DNA of 64,000 bases from positions 447,255,292 to 447,319,291 of the forward strand of contig CM022297.1 in the NCBI GenBank assembly GCA_011799875.1. Direction: 5' to 3'. Below the pieces are notes generated by a model. The model did no database searches. It had not been told where the DNA came from and was given only the letters and a program-made list of their open reading frames with translations. The position numbers and the translations under genes were made by a program. Positions 1 to 11,000 of this stretch are shown here, in pieces (within the stretch, counting starts at the first letter, position 1; each line of letters begins with the position of its first letter). This stretch comes from Thinopyrum elongatum. Taxonomy: Eukaryota; Streptophyta; Magnoliopsida; Poales; Poaceae.

Positions 1-463
1 CCACCACGCTTCCACAAGCGTAGGAGAGCCCACCGCAACACCTGGTGGCATTGCTACCCCCCCCCCCAGGTACCCTGTCCCGTCTAACCCTGACACAGAC
101 GACCACTGGATCTATCCCTTTGACTTTCGCCGGACGGGGTTTGACCGGTGGACCTTTTCACCTGATTGTCATAGCCCAGCCCATAGCTACACCCCCGAAC
201 ACCATCCCGGCCCAACCCACCCCAAGATTCCCTTCGTGTCATGCCGACGTGGCCGTTTCCCCCCTCCGGGACACGGCGGCAGCGACGCCCGTGAGGGGGG
301 GCACACCCCGGAGCCGCGTGCCGGGTGCCTGCGCCTGCCACCACGCTTCCACAAGCGTAGGAGGGCCCACCGCAACACCTGGCGGCATTGCTACCCCCCC
401 CCCAGGTACCCCGTCCCGTCTCCCCTCTCCGTGACACGACGGAGGCAACGCCCGTGAGGGGGG
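1..463. repeat. GC-rich direct repeats at window edge
   Basis: A module starting CCACCACGCTTCCACAAGCG occurs at 1 and again at 338 (337 bp apart) and runs about 85 bp each time, including a run of 9-11 C. A second module (CCTCCGGGACACGGCGGCAG and a close variant, ending CCCGTGAGGGGG) occurs near 262-298 and 422-463. The open frames here look like products of GC richness and match no protein family I recognise. The repeat may extend left of the window. Confidence 0.6.
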
Positions 464-597
464 GGGGGCAATCGATATATATATAATCGAGATATGTTTT
501 ACGTACATAAGGCACATTTAAGTTAATCAAATTAGTTTTGGAAAAAAATAAAAAGGAAAAAAGAGAAAATAAATTAAATATTAAAAAATTATTAGAA

Positions 598-1076
598 ATA
601 TATGCCTATGGCAATGCCGTCGGCATAGCTACGGCCACGGAACGGTAGAGCCCTGGATCGATGATGTGGCGTAGGGCGCGGATCGATGACGTGGCAGAGG
701 CCATGGGCCAGGTCTATGCCGACGGCAAGGCCGTCGGCATAGATATGCCACCCCACGGATCGGCGAGCGGCTCGGATCGGTGACGTGGCGGACCACGCGG
801 ATCGATGATGTGGGCATACCTATGCTGACGGCCACCGTTAGCCCGTCGGCGTAGGCGTCACGCCGTCAAACGGCCGTCGCCGCCCAGGTAGCCGGGCCCA
901 TAGGATATGCCGACGACCGCCCCTATGCCGACGGCCGCCGTAGGCATATATTTTGCGATGCCGACGGCCGACCTATGCCGACGGTCCCCATCGGCATAGA
1001 TGGATATATGCCGACGGCTTGACCTTGACCGTCGGGATACACCCATCTATGCCGACGGGGGCCGTTGGCATCTGCA
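598..1076. repeat. Inverted-repeat cluster, TATGCCGACGGC / GCCGTCGGCATA
   Basis: About ten copies of TATGCCGACGG or its reverse complement CCGTCGGCATA lie within 480 bp, often facing each other to form short hairpins, for example near 713-746, 908-935 and 958-995. Such motif clusters in both orientations are typical of CACTA subterminal regions in grasses. No CACTA terminus or TSD is visible beside it, so the class is an inference. AT-rich sequence (480-597) borders it on the left. Confidence 0.5.
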
Positions 1077-1800
1077 GTTATTCTGGTAGTGACGAACTAC
1101 AGCGACAACCATATCCGCACCAACCATCTTATGACACCACAAGGACAACGATATTCTTCAATAGCGAGTAGCGACGCCTTAGCAACACTCAAGCGCCACC
1201 GTCACTATATATCAGAGGCCAGTCTAGGTTTTCACCCTGAAGAACAAATTTGAGCATATCCGGGCAATGTATTCAACAAGATAACGATGCAAATACATCG
1301 CCATTGCCAGGTATAACCAACTCGGATCAGACCTTGGTTTTTCACCCCGGAGCTCGAGACCATGTACTTGAGAAATACCACCAAATCGAAATTAAATATG
1401 TGTTGTCGCCGCCACTTTTTCATGATCCCAGCAACTACATGCATTGGGCTAGAAATCCTGCGTTGTTGCTGCACAACCACATCCTTTGCGTCAAGTTCTC
1501 GTCCATAGATTGCATCTCACCATTGAAAGCAAATTGGTCGAAGTGGAAGCCGCCAAACCCACAAATAAGCTTCTGACAGCATCTTCCACAACCATACCAG
1601 TACAAGTTGCCGGCGACAGCCACCAGATCTAGAGGAAAAAAAAAATCCTCACAGAGATACTTCGGTGGCCACCGCAACCTGTAGCTCAAGAGGTCGTTCA
1701 TACCACCAGAGTCATGTCTCAAGGAGCCTGTACCGGATCTAGGCATGAAACCCCAGATCCGCCGCACCCTTCAGACGCCCTATGAGTCCAAATTTAAGCT
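1077..1800. repeat. Unclassified dispersed repeat remnant
   Basis: No convincing gene. The stretch around 1315-1360 holds the phrase CAGACCTTGG followed by TTTTCACCC, which also occurs at 40221-40240 inside a retroelement-like insertion with a TSD. I take this as a decayed piece of the same kind of dispersed non-LTR-type repeat. Open frames of 62-110 codons on both strands have no family signature. Confidence 0.35.
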
Positions 1801-2248
1801 ACATATTATAAGTATCTTCTTAATTATAGCAATAATAGCAGCTGAATAACGAGTGCTTAGGTTCATAGCATTCTCGATAAGCTGAAATGGGTCTTTTTTG
1901 CTATTCAAATTTGAGGTGGGGATTATTTGGCTTGACCAAGCTTAAATCTATATTGAGTTGAGTTGATTATGCATATAGCATATGCTCAAATCTATATTAT
2001 TTTGCTTGATTATGTCCCAAATTCTTTCGCTTCCAAATTAATGAATCCATTAATTCAAATCTTAGTAGGAATCTGGAATGGAAACAGTTCATTCCCACCA
2101 CCGGTGCGCCCGACCTTCATGCACGGACGAGACAACAAAGTGAAGATTAGTCCATTTTTATTTTTTTAAAGCTAAATCTTGCAATTTTTGATCAAGTTTC
2201 TGTGGGAAACTATATATATATAATACTAAATATATACAATATAAAATA
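1801..2248. other. AT-rich spacer, nothing recognised
   Basis: AT-rich sequence with short TA runs near 2205-2235. I see no gene, terminal repeat or RNA structure here. Confidence 0.5.
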
Positions 2249-2341
2249 CTCCATCCGTCTCAAAATAAGTGACTCAACTTTGTACTAACTTTAGTACAAA
2301 GTTAGTACAAATTCGAGTCACTTATTTTGGGACGGAAGGAG
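2249..2341. mobile_element. Stowaway MITE (93 bp), TA target
   Basis: The element starts CTCCATCCGTCTCAAAATAA and ends with the near-perfect inverse (TTATTTTGGGACGGAAGGAG), flanked by TA at 2247-2248 and 2342-2343. TA duplication, CTCC(C/A)TCCGT termini and a hairpin-like body are the hallmarks of Tc1/mariner-type Stowaway MITEs. A second member of exactly the same length lies at 43109-43201. Confidence 0.9.
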
Positions 2342-2464
2342 TACATCTCATGATGTATCTAATGACGTCTACTTGGTATTCTAAATGATGATGTTTTTCT
2401 ACAAACCTGGTCAAGTTTATAAAGTCCGACTTCAGAAAAACCTATATGGAATGGAGAGAGCACT

Positions 2465-2834
2465 TCAGGCAGCCCGGCGGCGGCGATTGTCGTACCCTTC
2501 ATGAAGGCGTCGTTGTGGCTCTCATCGCCCATCGTGTAGCTCCAGGGGAAACCCTAATCCTTGGATCGGGCGGTGGCGGCGCCCTGGTGCCGTGACCTTC
2601 CTAAAGGCGCCGCCTTGGAGCTCACAGTTCGTCATATACGGCTTCGTCTCCTCAGTGGCGTGTTCACGGTGTAGGACCCTGGTAGCTCTTGTAGTGGTAG
2701 GGGATAGTGTTGCTGCGCTCAGCTCCTATGTATCCGGCCTTGGGTGTGTGCGTGTGTTGGGATGGCGTGTGTTTGTATCGGATTGTCGATGATCGTTGCT
2801 TTATATATAAAATGGGGCGAAAGTCTTTTTGGGT
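2465..2834 (+). mobile_element. 5'-truncated LINE 3' end (370 bp)
   Basis: The segment is flanked by a perfect 15-bp duplication AATGGAGAGAGCACT at 2450-2464 and 2835-2849, as expected for target-primed reverse transcription. Its 3' part (GTTGCTTTATATATAAAATG, then GGGGCGAAAGTCTTTTTGG) resembles the 3' untranslated end of grass LINEs. It has no coding capacity and only a degenerate tail instead of a clean poly(A). Confidence 0.8.
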
Positions 2835-2849
2835 AATGGAGAGAGCACT

Positions 2850-3235
2850 ATTTATCAAGCAACTAAAAGTGCTTTCGACTAGGAGAACCATCTAGCAAGC
2901 TCATTTGTAATATGTGGGCAGGTTTAATTGGCTTTCGTTGCTAAGGTCGACGATATGATCGATCTGCGATCATCCCCTATGTACTCTGGGCCTCTGGCGA
3001 ATCTAAAACCCTCCCTTTCACTGTACGCAACTACATCCCTATGGAGATACTGATCAATCTGCCCGAGTTCAAATATTAGCGCTCACACTTATATGTACAT
3101 GTGAGCATTGTTGGGCAGAAGTAATTTGATATTTCCGGATTTATCGTCATGGGTCCCATTGATTTTCATGATTTTTCAGAGTGACTGCGTGTCATTGTTG
3201 AATATCGTTCAGAATAGGTACAACTACGTCATTCT
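2850..3235. other. Spacer, nothing recognised
   Basis: No gene or repeat boundary that I can support. The last 80 bp may be the upstream, already decayed part of the RNase H-like fragment that follows. Confidence 0.4.
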
Positions 3236-3748
3236 GTGGTGGCGACGAAGGCCTGGACGCCTCCTCCTATGGGTGTATTCAAGATAAATGTTGATGCTAG
3301 CTTCGTGGAGAGCATTAGAGAAGCTAGTGTGGGGGTGGTGGCCAGGGATGCGGATGGGGCTGTTATTGTCTCCTCATGGGAGTTCATTGGGGCTTGTCAG
3401 AGCGTGGAGGAAGCGGAGCTGAGGGCGTGCATTGCCGGTCTCTACATAGGTATATCTCTTCACAATCCTATTATTTTAGAGACTGATTGTGCGTTTGTTG
3501 CTGCGAATCTTGCAGCAGAATCTTATGACAGGTCTGCTCTGCGTGACTTAAAGATGGAAGCGTTGAGTGTCTCCAAATTGATTAATAGTTTTAAAATTTG
3601 CAAGATTAGTCGTTCGGCCAATGTGGTGGCCCATTTAATTGCTAAGTTTGGTTTTGACAATAGATCGGATGGTATTCTTGTTAATGATGTACCGCCCTGT
3701 GTGGTGAATATTGTATCGAAGGGCCGTTGGCCGATCTCTATTAGATAG
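3236..3748 (+). pseudogene. RNase H (RVT_3-type) fragment of a LINE
   Basis: An open frame of about 170 codons encodes a plant retroelement-type RNase H domain. The order is PPPMGVFKINVDASF (first catalytic Asp), EEAELRACIAGLYIG (Glu) and ILETDCAFVAANLA (second Asp), then a C-terminal part with NVVAHLIAKFGF. RNase H removes the RNA strand of RNA/DNA hybrids, and in plant L1-type LINEs it follows RT and zf-RVT. There is no ATG at the start of the frame (it opens with GTG) and no RT upstream, so this is a detached 3' coding fragment. A domesticated RNase H-like gene is possible but unsupported. It lies directly beside an oppositely oriented zf-RVT fragment. Confidence 0.75.
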
Positions 3749-3886
3749 AAGGAAAAGAGTACAGCTAGGCTGACCTTCTAGGCGATCTAGAACTGACAGC
3801 CAACCGAGCCTAAGCTCAAAACAAGAAGAGAAAAAGCCCGGCTGAAGGCATAGGCAGGCTACAAAAGAGAAGAAACAAGTAGTGTA

Positions 3887-4818
3887 TTAGCCGAAGTCGC
3901 CTACACAACCAGCCGATCGCCAAACAGCGATATCTTCCTTGATGAGCTCCAGCACCCTGTCTACGCTGCTAGCCACCTGCTAAAAAATCCTCGTGTTTCT
4001 TTCCTTCCAAATTCGCCAGTGGATGAGGATGGTTATCGTGTCGAAGTTCCGTCGGGCCGCCTTGGGAATTCCTCTCTGCGCGTTGATCCACCAGTTCTCG
4101 GAGCTACCAAAGCTATCATCGGGGATCGGGAATGTCACCCGCGTCCAGTCCCTGAACCTGGACCACACCTGCTGTGAGTAGCGGCAGCATAAAAATAGAT
4201 GTGTGCAATCTTCGTGTGTGGAAAGACAGAGCGGGCATGTTCCATTTGATGGCCAGCCCCTTCGCTCCAAATTGTCAGCAGTTAAGCAGCGCTTGTGAAT
4301 GACCAGCCACATGAAGAACTTGCATTTGGGTGGAGCTTTGGATCTCCAAATCGATTTATGGCAGGCAAAACGTATATTCGCAGCGAAGAACATGCCATAA
4401 GCACTGCTGACCGAGAAGCAGAGATCACCCGTCCACTTCCAGATCAATCTATCTGGGACTTGCACGGAAAAAACAGTACTTTCCACAACGTCCCAAATCT
4501 GAAGATATTGAGCCATGGCCTGGGCTGAAATGCCTCCCGAAATCTCCCTTATCCAGCTCCGATTATCAATAGCATCTTTCACCGAGTTACCTTTGTCCTT
4601 GACAAAAAAGAACAGGCTGGGGGCCGATTCCTGAATGGAACACCCACCGGGCAGCCACTTGTCAGTCCAAAACTTGGCCCTACGCCCGTCCCCCAGCTGT
4701 ACCATAGTCGCTGAGTTAAACAAGGCCATAACCTCTTTCTCCATCTCTTCTGGGAGCATACTCCAGGGTCTCTCGTCTTCTTCCCATCTCAGGCAAGGCC
4801 AACGACAACGAAGGGCGT
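3887..4818 (-). pseudogene. LINE ORF2 C-terminus (zf-RVT), broken
   Basis: The minus strand encodes the C-terminal part of a non-LTR reverse transcriptase: LGDGRRAKFWTDKWLPG, then KSIWRSKAPPKCKFFMWLV, then the zinc-binding stretch CPLCLSTHEDCTHLFLCC and HWRIWKERNTRIF. This is the zf-RVT region that follows RT in plant LINEs. An in-frame TAG at 3980-3982 interrupts it after the ARG-ILE-PHE segment; the same frame then runs 30 more codons to a TAA at 3887-3889, probably the natural end. Endonuclease and RT are absent. The upstream codons to 5092 look like non-LINE sequence. The short plus-strand poly(A) tail at 4881-4890 suggests an inverted insertion. Confidence 0.75.
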
Positions 4819-4890
4819 AGTGAATATTGTATCCAGTGAATGTACTGTTTTGGTTGATTAAGTAATATAAGGTGGTGTTCAAAAAAAAAA
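4819..4890 (+). mobile_element. LINE 3' tail with poly(A), + strand
   Basis: TGTACTGTTTTGGTTGATTA, then ATATAAGGTGGTGTTC and ten A (4881-4890), looks like a LINE 3' end. It abuts the minus-strand zf-RVT fragment, an arrangement expected from twin-primed (inverted) LINE insertion. I could not find a convincing TSD. Confidence 0.5.
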
Positions 4891-6319
4891 GATGTGTGTC
4901 ATGCACATGCATGAAATGGAAAACCCAAGAAAACCAAAAGTTACCAGAGCAGGCCTTGGGCAAGGGGGTCAATGGACACACTGAGCCAGCAGCTAGTCTG
5001 TACGTGTTCAATCCACGGCCAGAGCAACAGTCGTGCATCCATGCAGGTTTCTTTTGGAGAATTTGCCCCACCGGGAAGTCGAACTGCTGCATGGACCTCC
5101 AACTAATAGACTGTCAAGATAGACCTGGAACCCCAACATACATGTGCAAAAACTGGATTCGGCCGGTGTGGCCAACATTTTACCGACACCTCCCACACCC
5201 ATCTCTGCACTTTGCACCGCTCTAGGTGAGCTCACAAACTCAACAAATCACCTTTGTTGCATCGATCTTTTTTCTCTTGGTCTATCGATCCAGCTCAAGG
5301 TAGGAGCTTCACTTATACTATATAACACCTACCTTGTGCTGCTTAATTAATTCAATTCTAGGAGGTTGTTGCACCGGTCGAACTGAACATAACCACATGA
5401 TTTGGTGATCCACGTTAGCATATGCACTCAACTACCCAAGTCAAGTAGAGTGCAATTGTATTGTAATTTGTTTCTCCATTGTGGTGGTGGTAACTACACC
5501 AACTGAGGTGAACACACAACAATGGGTCATAAACACATAAAATCCGATGTGATCTGGCTATCCACCCCAAGCACGTCACGTTCAGTGCATGCAGTAATAC
5601 CTTGCTCCGAATTATGTCCAACTGAATGCCGTGCAAGCAGCTGGTGGTTGTGGTGTACGTTATGTGCTTTAGTAAAGTTCCAGTGCATTGTGATAGAAAA
5701 TTCTCTACTTCATACGAAACCATCACCACCATGCAACTAGTTATGTACGATGAAAATCCATGTAAACCACATGTAGTTATCCTATAGGGGTTCGAGTCGA
5801 TGTGGATAGTATGGGTTTCTTTTGACATGTCTCTTCTAAGGGTTGGGTTTCACTATCTGATATCTAGCAGGTTCAACACTATCGATATAGGGACCACCTA
5901 TGCATCAGTAAACCGATTTTCTTGTTTCTGTCAGTATTGCTAGAGCCATCAAGGGCTGTGGTTTCATCTTCCTCCTTCTCCAGCTGCACAGTTCATCTTC
6001 CTCCTCCATCAACCATCCTGTCACGGCCTAACCGCATGTCACCACCACCCACGGTCGGCCGACATTGCCAAGCAGCAGCCTCCGTTGTGCCGTCCCCATC
6101 CCCGGTCATCCCTCTAAGCCCTACCTTCTCAGTTTTGGCGACCTCCCCCTGAATCCGACAAGCCTCCAACTCACTCCCACCAGCCGCGACGTCATCGTCT
6201 CCTGCCTATTGTCGACCTCCCCCTGAATCTTATATTATTTTATAGTGGGAGTAGCTTTTTTTGCGAAGAACAACAAATGAACATCTAATAGATAAAAGAA
6301 GTTATTTGGTTACATCATA
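4891..6319. other. Spacer, no recognised gene
   Basis: Several open frames of 60-140 codons occur on both strands (for example 5415-5828 minus and 5922-6152 plus), but none shows a domain, signal peptide or supporting context. Part of 5940-6140 is CT/CC-rich. I see no transposon termini. Confidence 0.4.
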
Positions 6320-6480
6320 GAAAAGCTATATGAAATTTTCCAATATGATCCAACAATTGGTAAAAATGAAAAAAAAAAGTTATCCAATTAGTGCAATTAA
6401 TCAAGGCATTGTTTGATTTCATAACCACAACCTACGATTCTGCATGCACTGACAAGTTTCTAGTCAAGTGCGCCGCGGCA
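6320..6480. repeat. Duplicate of the NF-YC-like gene's 3' flank
   Basis: This stretch resembles 7055-7210. Shared blocks include AGAAAAGCTATATGAA / AGAAAAACTATATGAA, GTGCAATTAATC and TTTGATTTCATAA, CACAACCTACGA, and GCCGCNGNNGACACC. In the second copy the shared part covers the 3' end of the NF-YC-like frame. The copies are in the same orientation about 730 bp apart, so this looks like a local direct duplication with decay. Confidence 0.6.
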
Positions 6481-6540
6481 GACACCAGCGACCGGGGGTC
6501 CACGCGGCCTTCATCTTCTGGTCTTCATCCTTCACCCTTA

Positions 6541-6901
6541 GGCCTCATTTGGTTGTGGGAGGAAACAAACCCAGGGTAGCTAACCACTTCGGGGGAATCT
6601 GCCGAGCATGTAGGATCCCCTCCTCTCGTGGGGGAAATATCCCTAAATCCACGCGACCAAATGACAACAGCAAAGACCGGGGGAGATGGACAGGCGTGGA
6701 CTAGAAAAGCGGGCGTCGCGAACCACCAACACACATGAGAAAATAGCGGGGAGGAATTCCACGAGTGCTGAGGCCTGCATGCCCCGTGGGTTGGGACCTC
6801 CAAATGTCGTGCTCGTTTCTCCTGGGGACAGTTTCCGCATGGGTTTCGCCCCTGAAAAAAGGCCGGGATCCCTGGGGGATTCCCGCCAACTAAACGAGGC
6901 C
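6541..6901. mobile_element. Tourist/Harbinger-like MITE (361 bp)
   Basis: The element begins GGCCTCATTTGGTTG and ends CAACTAAACGAGGCC (inverse GGCCTCGTTTAGTTG), flanked by TTA at 6538-6540 and 6902-6904. A 3-bp TTA duplication and GGCCTCGTTTGG-like termini fit PIF/Harbinger-derived MITEs. It has no transposase. It separates the two halves of the duplicated region described above. Confidence 0.85.
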
Positions 6902-7156
6902 TTACTGGGACGCTGCGATACTCCCATCTCTAGCTTGGGACTTCATTCTTCTCACACAAAATCGACTGAAGTGATTCGGATATTAGAGAACTGAGGAATA
7001 GCGAGTTCGCAAAAAAAAAAAAAGCTAATAGCTAGGGATTCTTTTTTTTTTTGGGTAGAAAAACTATATGAATCTTGAATCTTTCATGTAGCTTGTAATC
7101 ATGAAACATTTGTATCCTATCAGTGCAATTAATCGCGGCATAGTTTGATTTCATAA

Positions 7157-7507
7157 TCACAACCTACGACCCTGCATGCCGCCGTGGACACCTACGGCCG
7201 GCGCGACGCCGCCTTCACCGTCCCCAGCATTGACGCCATCGTCACTCGGCCTGGCCTTGACGACGTCGACGAGGAAGTCGAAGACGTCGGTGCCCCTGAC
7301 GGCGGCGGTGACGTCCTCGGCGTGCACGGTCCGGCGACGGCCCTCAAGCGTGGCGTCCCAGGCGGCGCGCGTGAGCTCGGCGACGAACAGCTCGCACGCC
7401 CTCGAGAACACCACCGGCGCCTCGCACGCCAGCGGCAGCGCGTGCGGCCCCGTCCTCGCCGCTGACCCACCCCTGAACACCCCCGAGTACGGGCTCGGCA
7501 GCCTCAT
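7157..7507 (-). pseudogene. Truncated NF-YC-like histone-fold gene
   Basis: A 116-codon frame starting at a true ATG (7507) encodes a fragment of a CCAAT-binding factor C subunit. PVVFSRACELFVAELTRAAW, then TLEGRRRTVHAEDVTAAVR and TDVFDFLVDVV match the alpha-2, alpha-3 and C-terminal helices of the plant NF-YC histone fold, which pairs with NF-YB in the nucleus to bind CCAAT boxes. The first residues (MRLPSPYSGVFRGG, TGPHALPLA) resemble the N-terminus of small grass NF-YC proteins. In those, a lysine/arginine-rich RIKKIMK-type segment and alpha-1 stand between LPLA and EAPVVF; here LPLA joins CEAPVVF directly, so roughly 20-30 residues are missing. A LINE sits 435 bp upstream of the start. 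I judge it a pseudogene or remnant; a short dimerisation-altering protein is an alternative. Confidence 0.7.
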
Positions 7508-7925
7508 CCTCTCGCCGTCGTTCAGTCGCCTCGCCGTACGTGCTAGGCTGCTGGGTAGCTAAGCTCTAACAAACGGACGGTGCAATTCTCATTCGACCGC
7601 GGCCATGGACGGACCTTATATGCCCATGCCGCTTGACCCCGCGAACAAGGGAGCGCGTGGCCGTCGCGGCCGCTGCCCATGGCCGGCCGGCAACCGAGCG
7701 GCGTGGCCGCGGCCGGCAGTCTCGACAGCGATCGATCGATCGTACGTACAGAGATCACGTAAACAAACCGCAGGAGACGGTGGTTGAGATCGCGATGGTG
7801 TACGAATGGGAGTAGATAAATGAAATGTACTACGTAGCTTTCTTTCGAGGTTCTTGCGTTCCGTGAGTTTCCGTATCCATGGTCAAAGAGGGCGATCGCA
7901 CCGAGGACTAGGAGCGTCCGTATTT
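7508..7925. other. Upstream flank of the NF-YC-like frame
   Basis: This is GC-rich sequence between the NF-YC-like start codon and the LINE target site, presumably the original promoter side of that gene. I see no clear TATA element on the minus strand and no other gene. Confidence 0.4.
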
Positions 7926-8038
7926 GGAAGGCGTCGTTGTCTTTTTTTTTTCTCGAATATACACGAGTGTGCATATCATATATTAAAGAAGAAAGGCAAA
8001 GAAAGCGTCCACCATAATTACAAGGTACTTATTACATT

Positions 8039-11000
8039 TTATTCCTCACTAGCCTCCCACCTCTCCACCCTACTAAAGAAGGGAGCTACATTCCCTTTAA
8101 TTAGCCCGGCAGATGCCCACACTTGGCCCTCTTGCCGCACCCTTCCTAGCAGATACTCAATTAAAGGCCGCGCTCCGTCGAAGATAATGGCATTTATATG
8201 CTTCCACAACTCCCACCATGCTAGCGTGACAATGGTACGTAGATCTTTCGTACTCATGCCATACGGACCACGTTTGTCAACTGCCCATTCCGCAAGTGTG
8301 TCTTGTTGAGATGGAGTCCACTCCGGCTTGCCCAAGGGCTCGCAGATCCTCGCCCAAGCAGTCCTAGCAAAAACGCATGTGGGTAGAATGTGGTTTATTG
8401 TTTCCTCTTCCTGATTGCAGAACGGGCACGCGTCCTGGTGCGGCAGCCCTCTCCGCGCAAGTCGGTCCGACGTCCAACACCTATCCCTTAGGGCCAACCA
8501 AGTGAAGAATCTGCACCATGAGGGTGCACGTGACTTCCATGTCAGGTCCGCCGTTGCGATGACCTCTCTACCCCAAAAACCAGCCGCATAAGCAGATTTC
8601 ACCGAGAACTGCCCACTGGCCTCCCACGGCCATGATATCTCATCAGGCACATCCACCATGGGCTCCCAAGCTGACACCATTTGCCATAGTAAGGGAAACT
8701 CATGCAGCACATCAGAACCAATGTCCGGGCCAACATCTAGTGCCCAACTTCCATTTTCCACCGCCGGTCCAACTAGTCGGGAGGCCCTAATGCGTGGTGG
8801 AACCAAGCCGTACAGGAGCGGCGCAACCTCCTGAATTCTCCTTCCTTCGAGCCACCGGTCCTCCCAAAAGAGCGTCGTGAAGCCAGAATTGGCCACACTC
8901 CTCATGGCCGCCTGACAAAGCATCTTCGACTCATCCGAGACTTTGATCTTGAACTCACTCCATGGCCTCGTCACATCTGTCCTTGCTAGCCACGGCCATC
9001 TCGCTTGCATTGCAACATTCATCCAGCGCAGATTTGGCAAACCAAGACCACCTGCCCACTTTGGTGTGCATACTGCATCCCAAGCAACCGCACAATTTCC
9101 ACCATTAGCTTCTGCACGTCTGCACCACAAGAATCCTCTGCAGATCTTGTTCATTGCAGCAATGGTTTTCATCAGAAGATCCAACGCCATCATTGCGTGG
9201 ATAGGCATGGCGCAAAGCACAGATTGGACCAACGTTAACCTGCCACTCTTTGGCATAAGCGCTGCCTTCCATTTCGGTAACCTATTAGCCATTTGGTCCA
9301 CCAAGTACTTCAACTGCGTCGCCGATTGCTTCCTTAACGAGAGTGGCAGCCCCAGGTACTTGATCGGGAAGGATCCCAGAGGGCATTGAAGCTCGGCACT
9401 TGCCATGGTAATCTGTTCGTCAGAGCATCTAATAGGTAGAGCTGCAGATTTTTGCATGTTGATCCTCAGGCCTGAAGCTTCCCCAAAGAGCTCAAAAATA
9501 CACTTGCAAGCCGCGAGATCCACCTTGTTGGGCTTGGCAAACAGTACAACGTCGTCCGCAAAGATTGATAGTCGCTTCTCCATGCCCACTCGCGCCAAGG
9601 GTGCCAGCACCCCTCGGGTCGCGGCTAACTGCACCATCTTCTGCATTGGCTCCATAGTTAGAATGAAAAGCATTGGGGAGATAGGATCCCCTTGCCGTAG
9701 CCCTTTGCAGTTATAGATTGTGTCACCCGGTTCACCATTAACCATAACTTTTGTGGTGGATGTTGAAAGGATCCAACAAATCCACGATCTCCACCTTGGC
9801 CCGAAGCCCATATGCTGCAACACCTCAATCAAGAAGGGCCATTGCACCGAGTCGAAAGCTTTTGAAATGTCCAGCTTCAGTAGGACCGCGGAGTTCCTCA
9901 AAGCATGCAGCCGTCTTGCCGTGCTTTGCACAAGCATGAAATTATCGTGCAATGATCTGCCCTTGACAAAAGCACTTTGGTGATTACCCACGAGCTTAGG
10001 TAGATCCTCCACCAGTCTACATGCAAGCACCTTCTCGAAGATCTTCACCGCCCCATGCACAAGATTTATGGGTCTGAAGTCACTCACCTCCAGGGCTCCT
10101 TCTTTCTTGGGCAGAAGAGAGACTAAGGACTTGTTTATGGCCGACAGGCCCCTCATGTCACCCCTGTAGAAGCAGTCCATGGCTCTCATGAAATCCTCCT
10201 TGATTATACTCCAACAAGCTGCGTAAAACCTGCCAGTAAAACCATCCGGACCCGGCGCTTTATCCCGGGGCATCGACTTGATCACCCCTTCTACTTCCTC
10301 CTCAGTAAACGGCCGGTCAAGGTGTGACAGCTCAAGGCGCGGAAGGCCCAGCTCCTCCAAGTTCAGCGCGTGCCTTCTAGAGCTTGCGGCACCAAAGGCC
10401 GCACCAAAGTACGCATCCACAGCTGAAGCAACTTCTTCCTGCCCAGAGTATAGTTGATCATTATACCTCACTGTTCGCAAGACATTCTTTCTTTGCCTAT
10501 GACTTGCTTGCTGGTGGAAAAGCCTCGTGTTCCCGTCGCCCTCACGTAGCTGCAGCATTCTCGATCGCTGCCTCGCGATTGTTCTCTCCAACGAGCTCAA
10601 GCCTAGAAGCTTCCTCTTTAAACACTTGCGCAGCTCCCGCTCCGCCTCCGAAAGCGGCCTTGCCTCCATAGCAATATCCAATTGCTTGATAACCTCAAGA
10701 GCAATGGCAATTTGAAGCTTCACCTTACCAATCCAGCGATCACTCCACTTTTGGAGACTCCGCGCTGTGGCCCTTAGCTTGTTTTGCAATGTAAGGTAAT
10801 CATTAGATGCCGCAGGTGTTGTAGTCCAAGCCAACTTGACCACATCGAAAAACCCTTCCGCACGAGTCCAAAACGACTCAAATTTGAACCTCTTCTTAGA
10901 ACAGATGGAAATATTCATGTCCAACATTAGCGGGTAATGATCCGAGACTGCGGTGCCCAATGCCGAGAGGAAGCATGTCGGATACGCCTCATCCCACTCA

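Noticed and set aside
45..530. Overlapping open frames on both strands at the window start
   Set aside because: GC-rich tandem sequence gives open frames by composition; no domain and they mirror each other across strands.
4972..5092. Extension of the zf-RVT frame up to 5092
   Set aside because: Upstream of about 4818 the codons no longer resemble a LINE and cross a plus-strand poly(A) tail.
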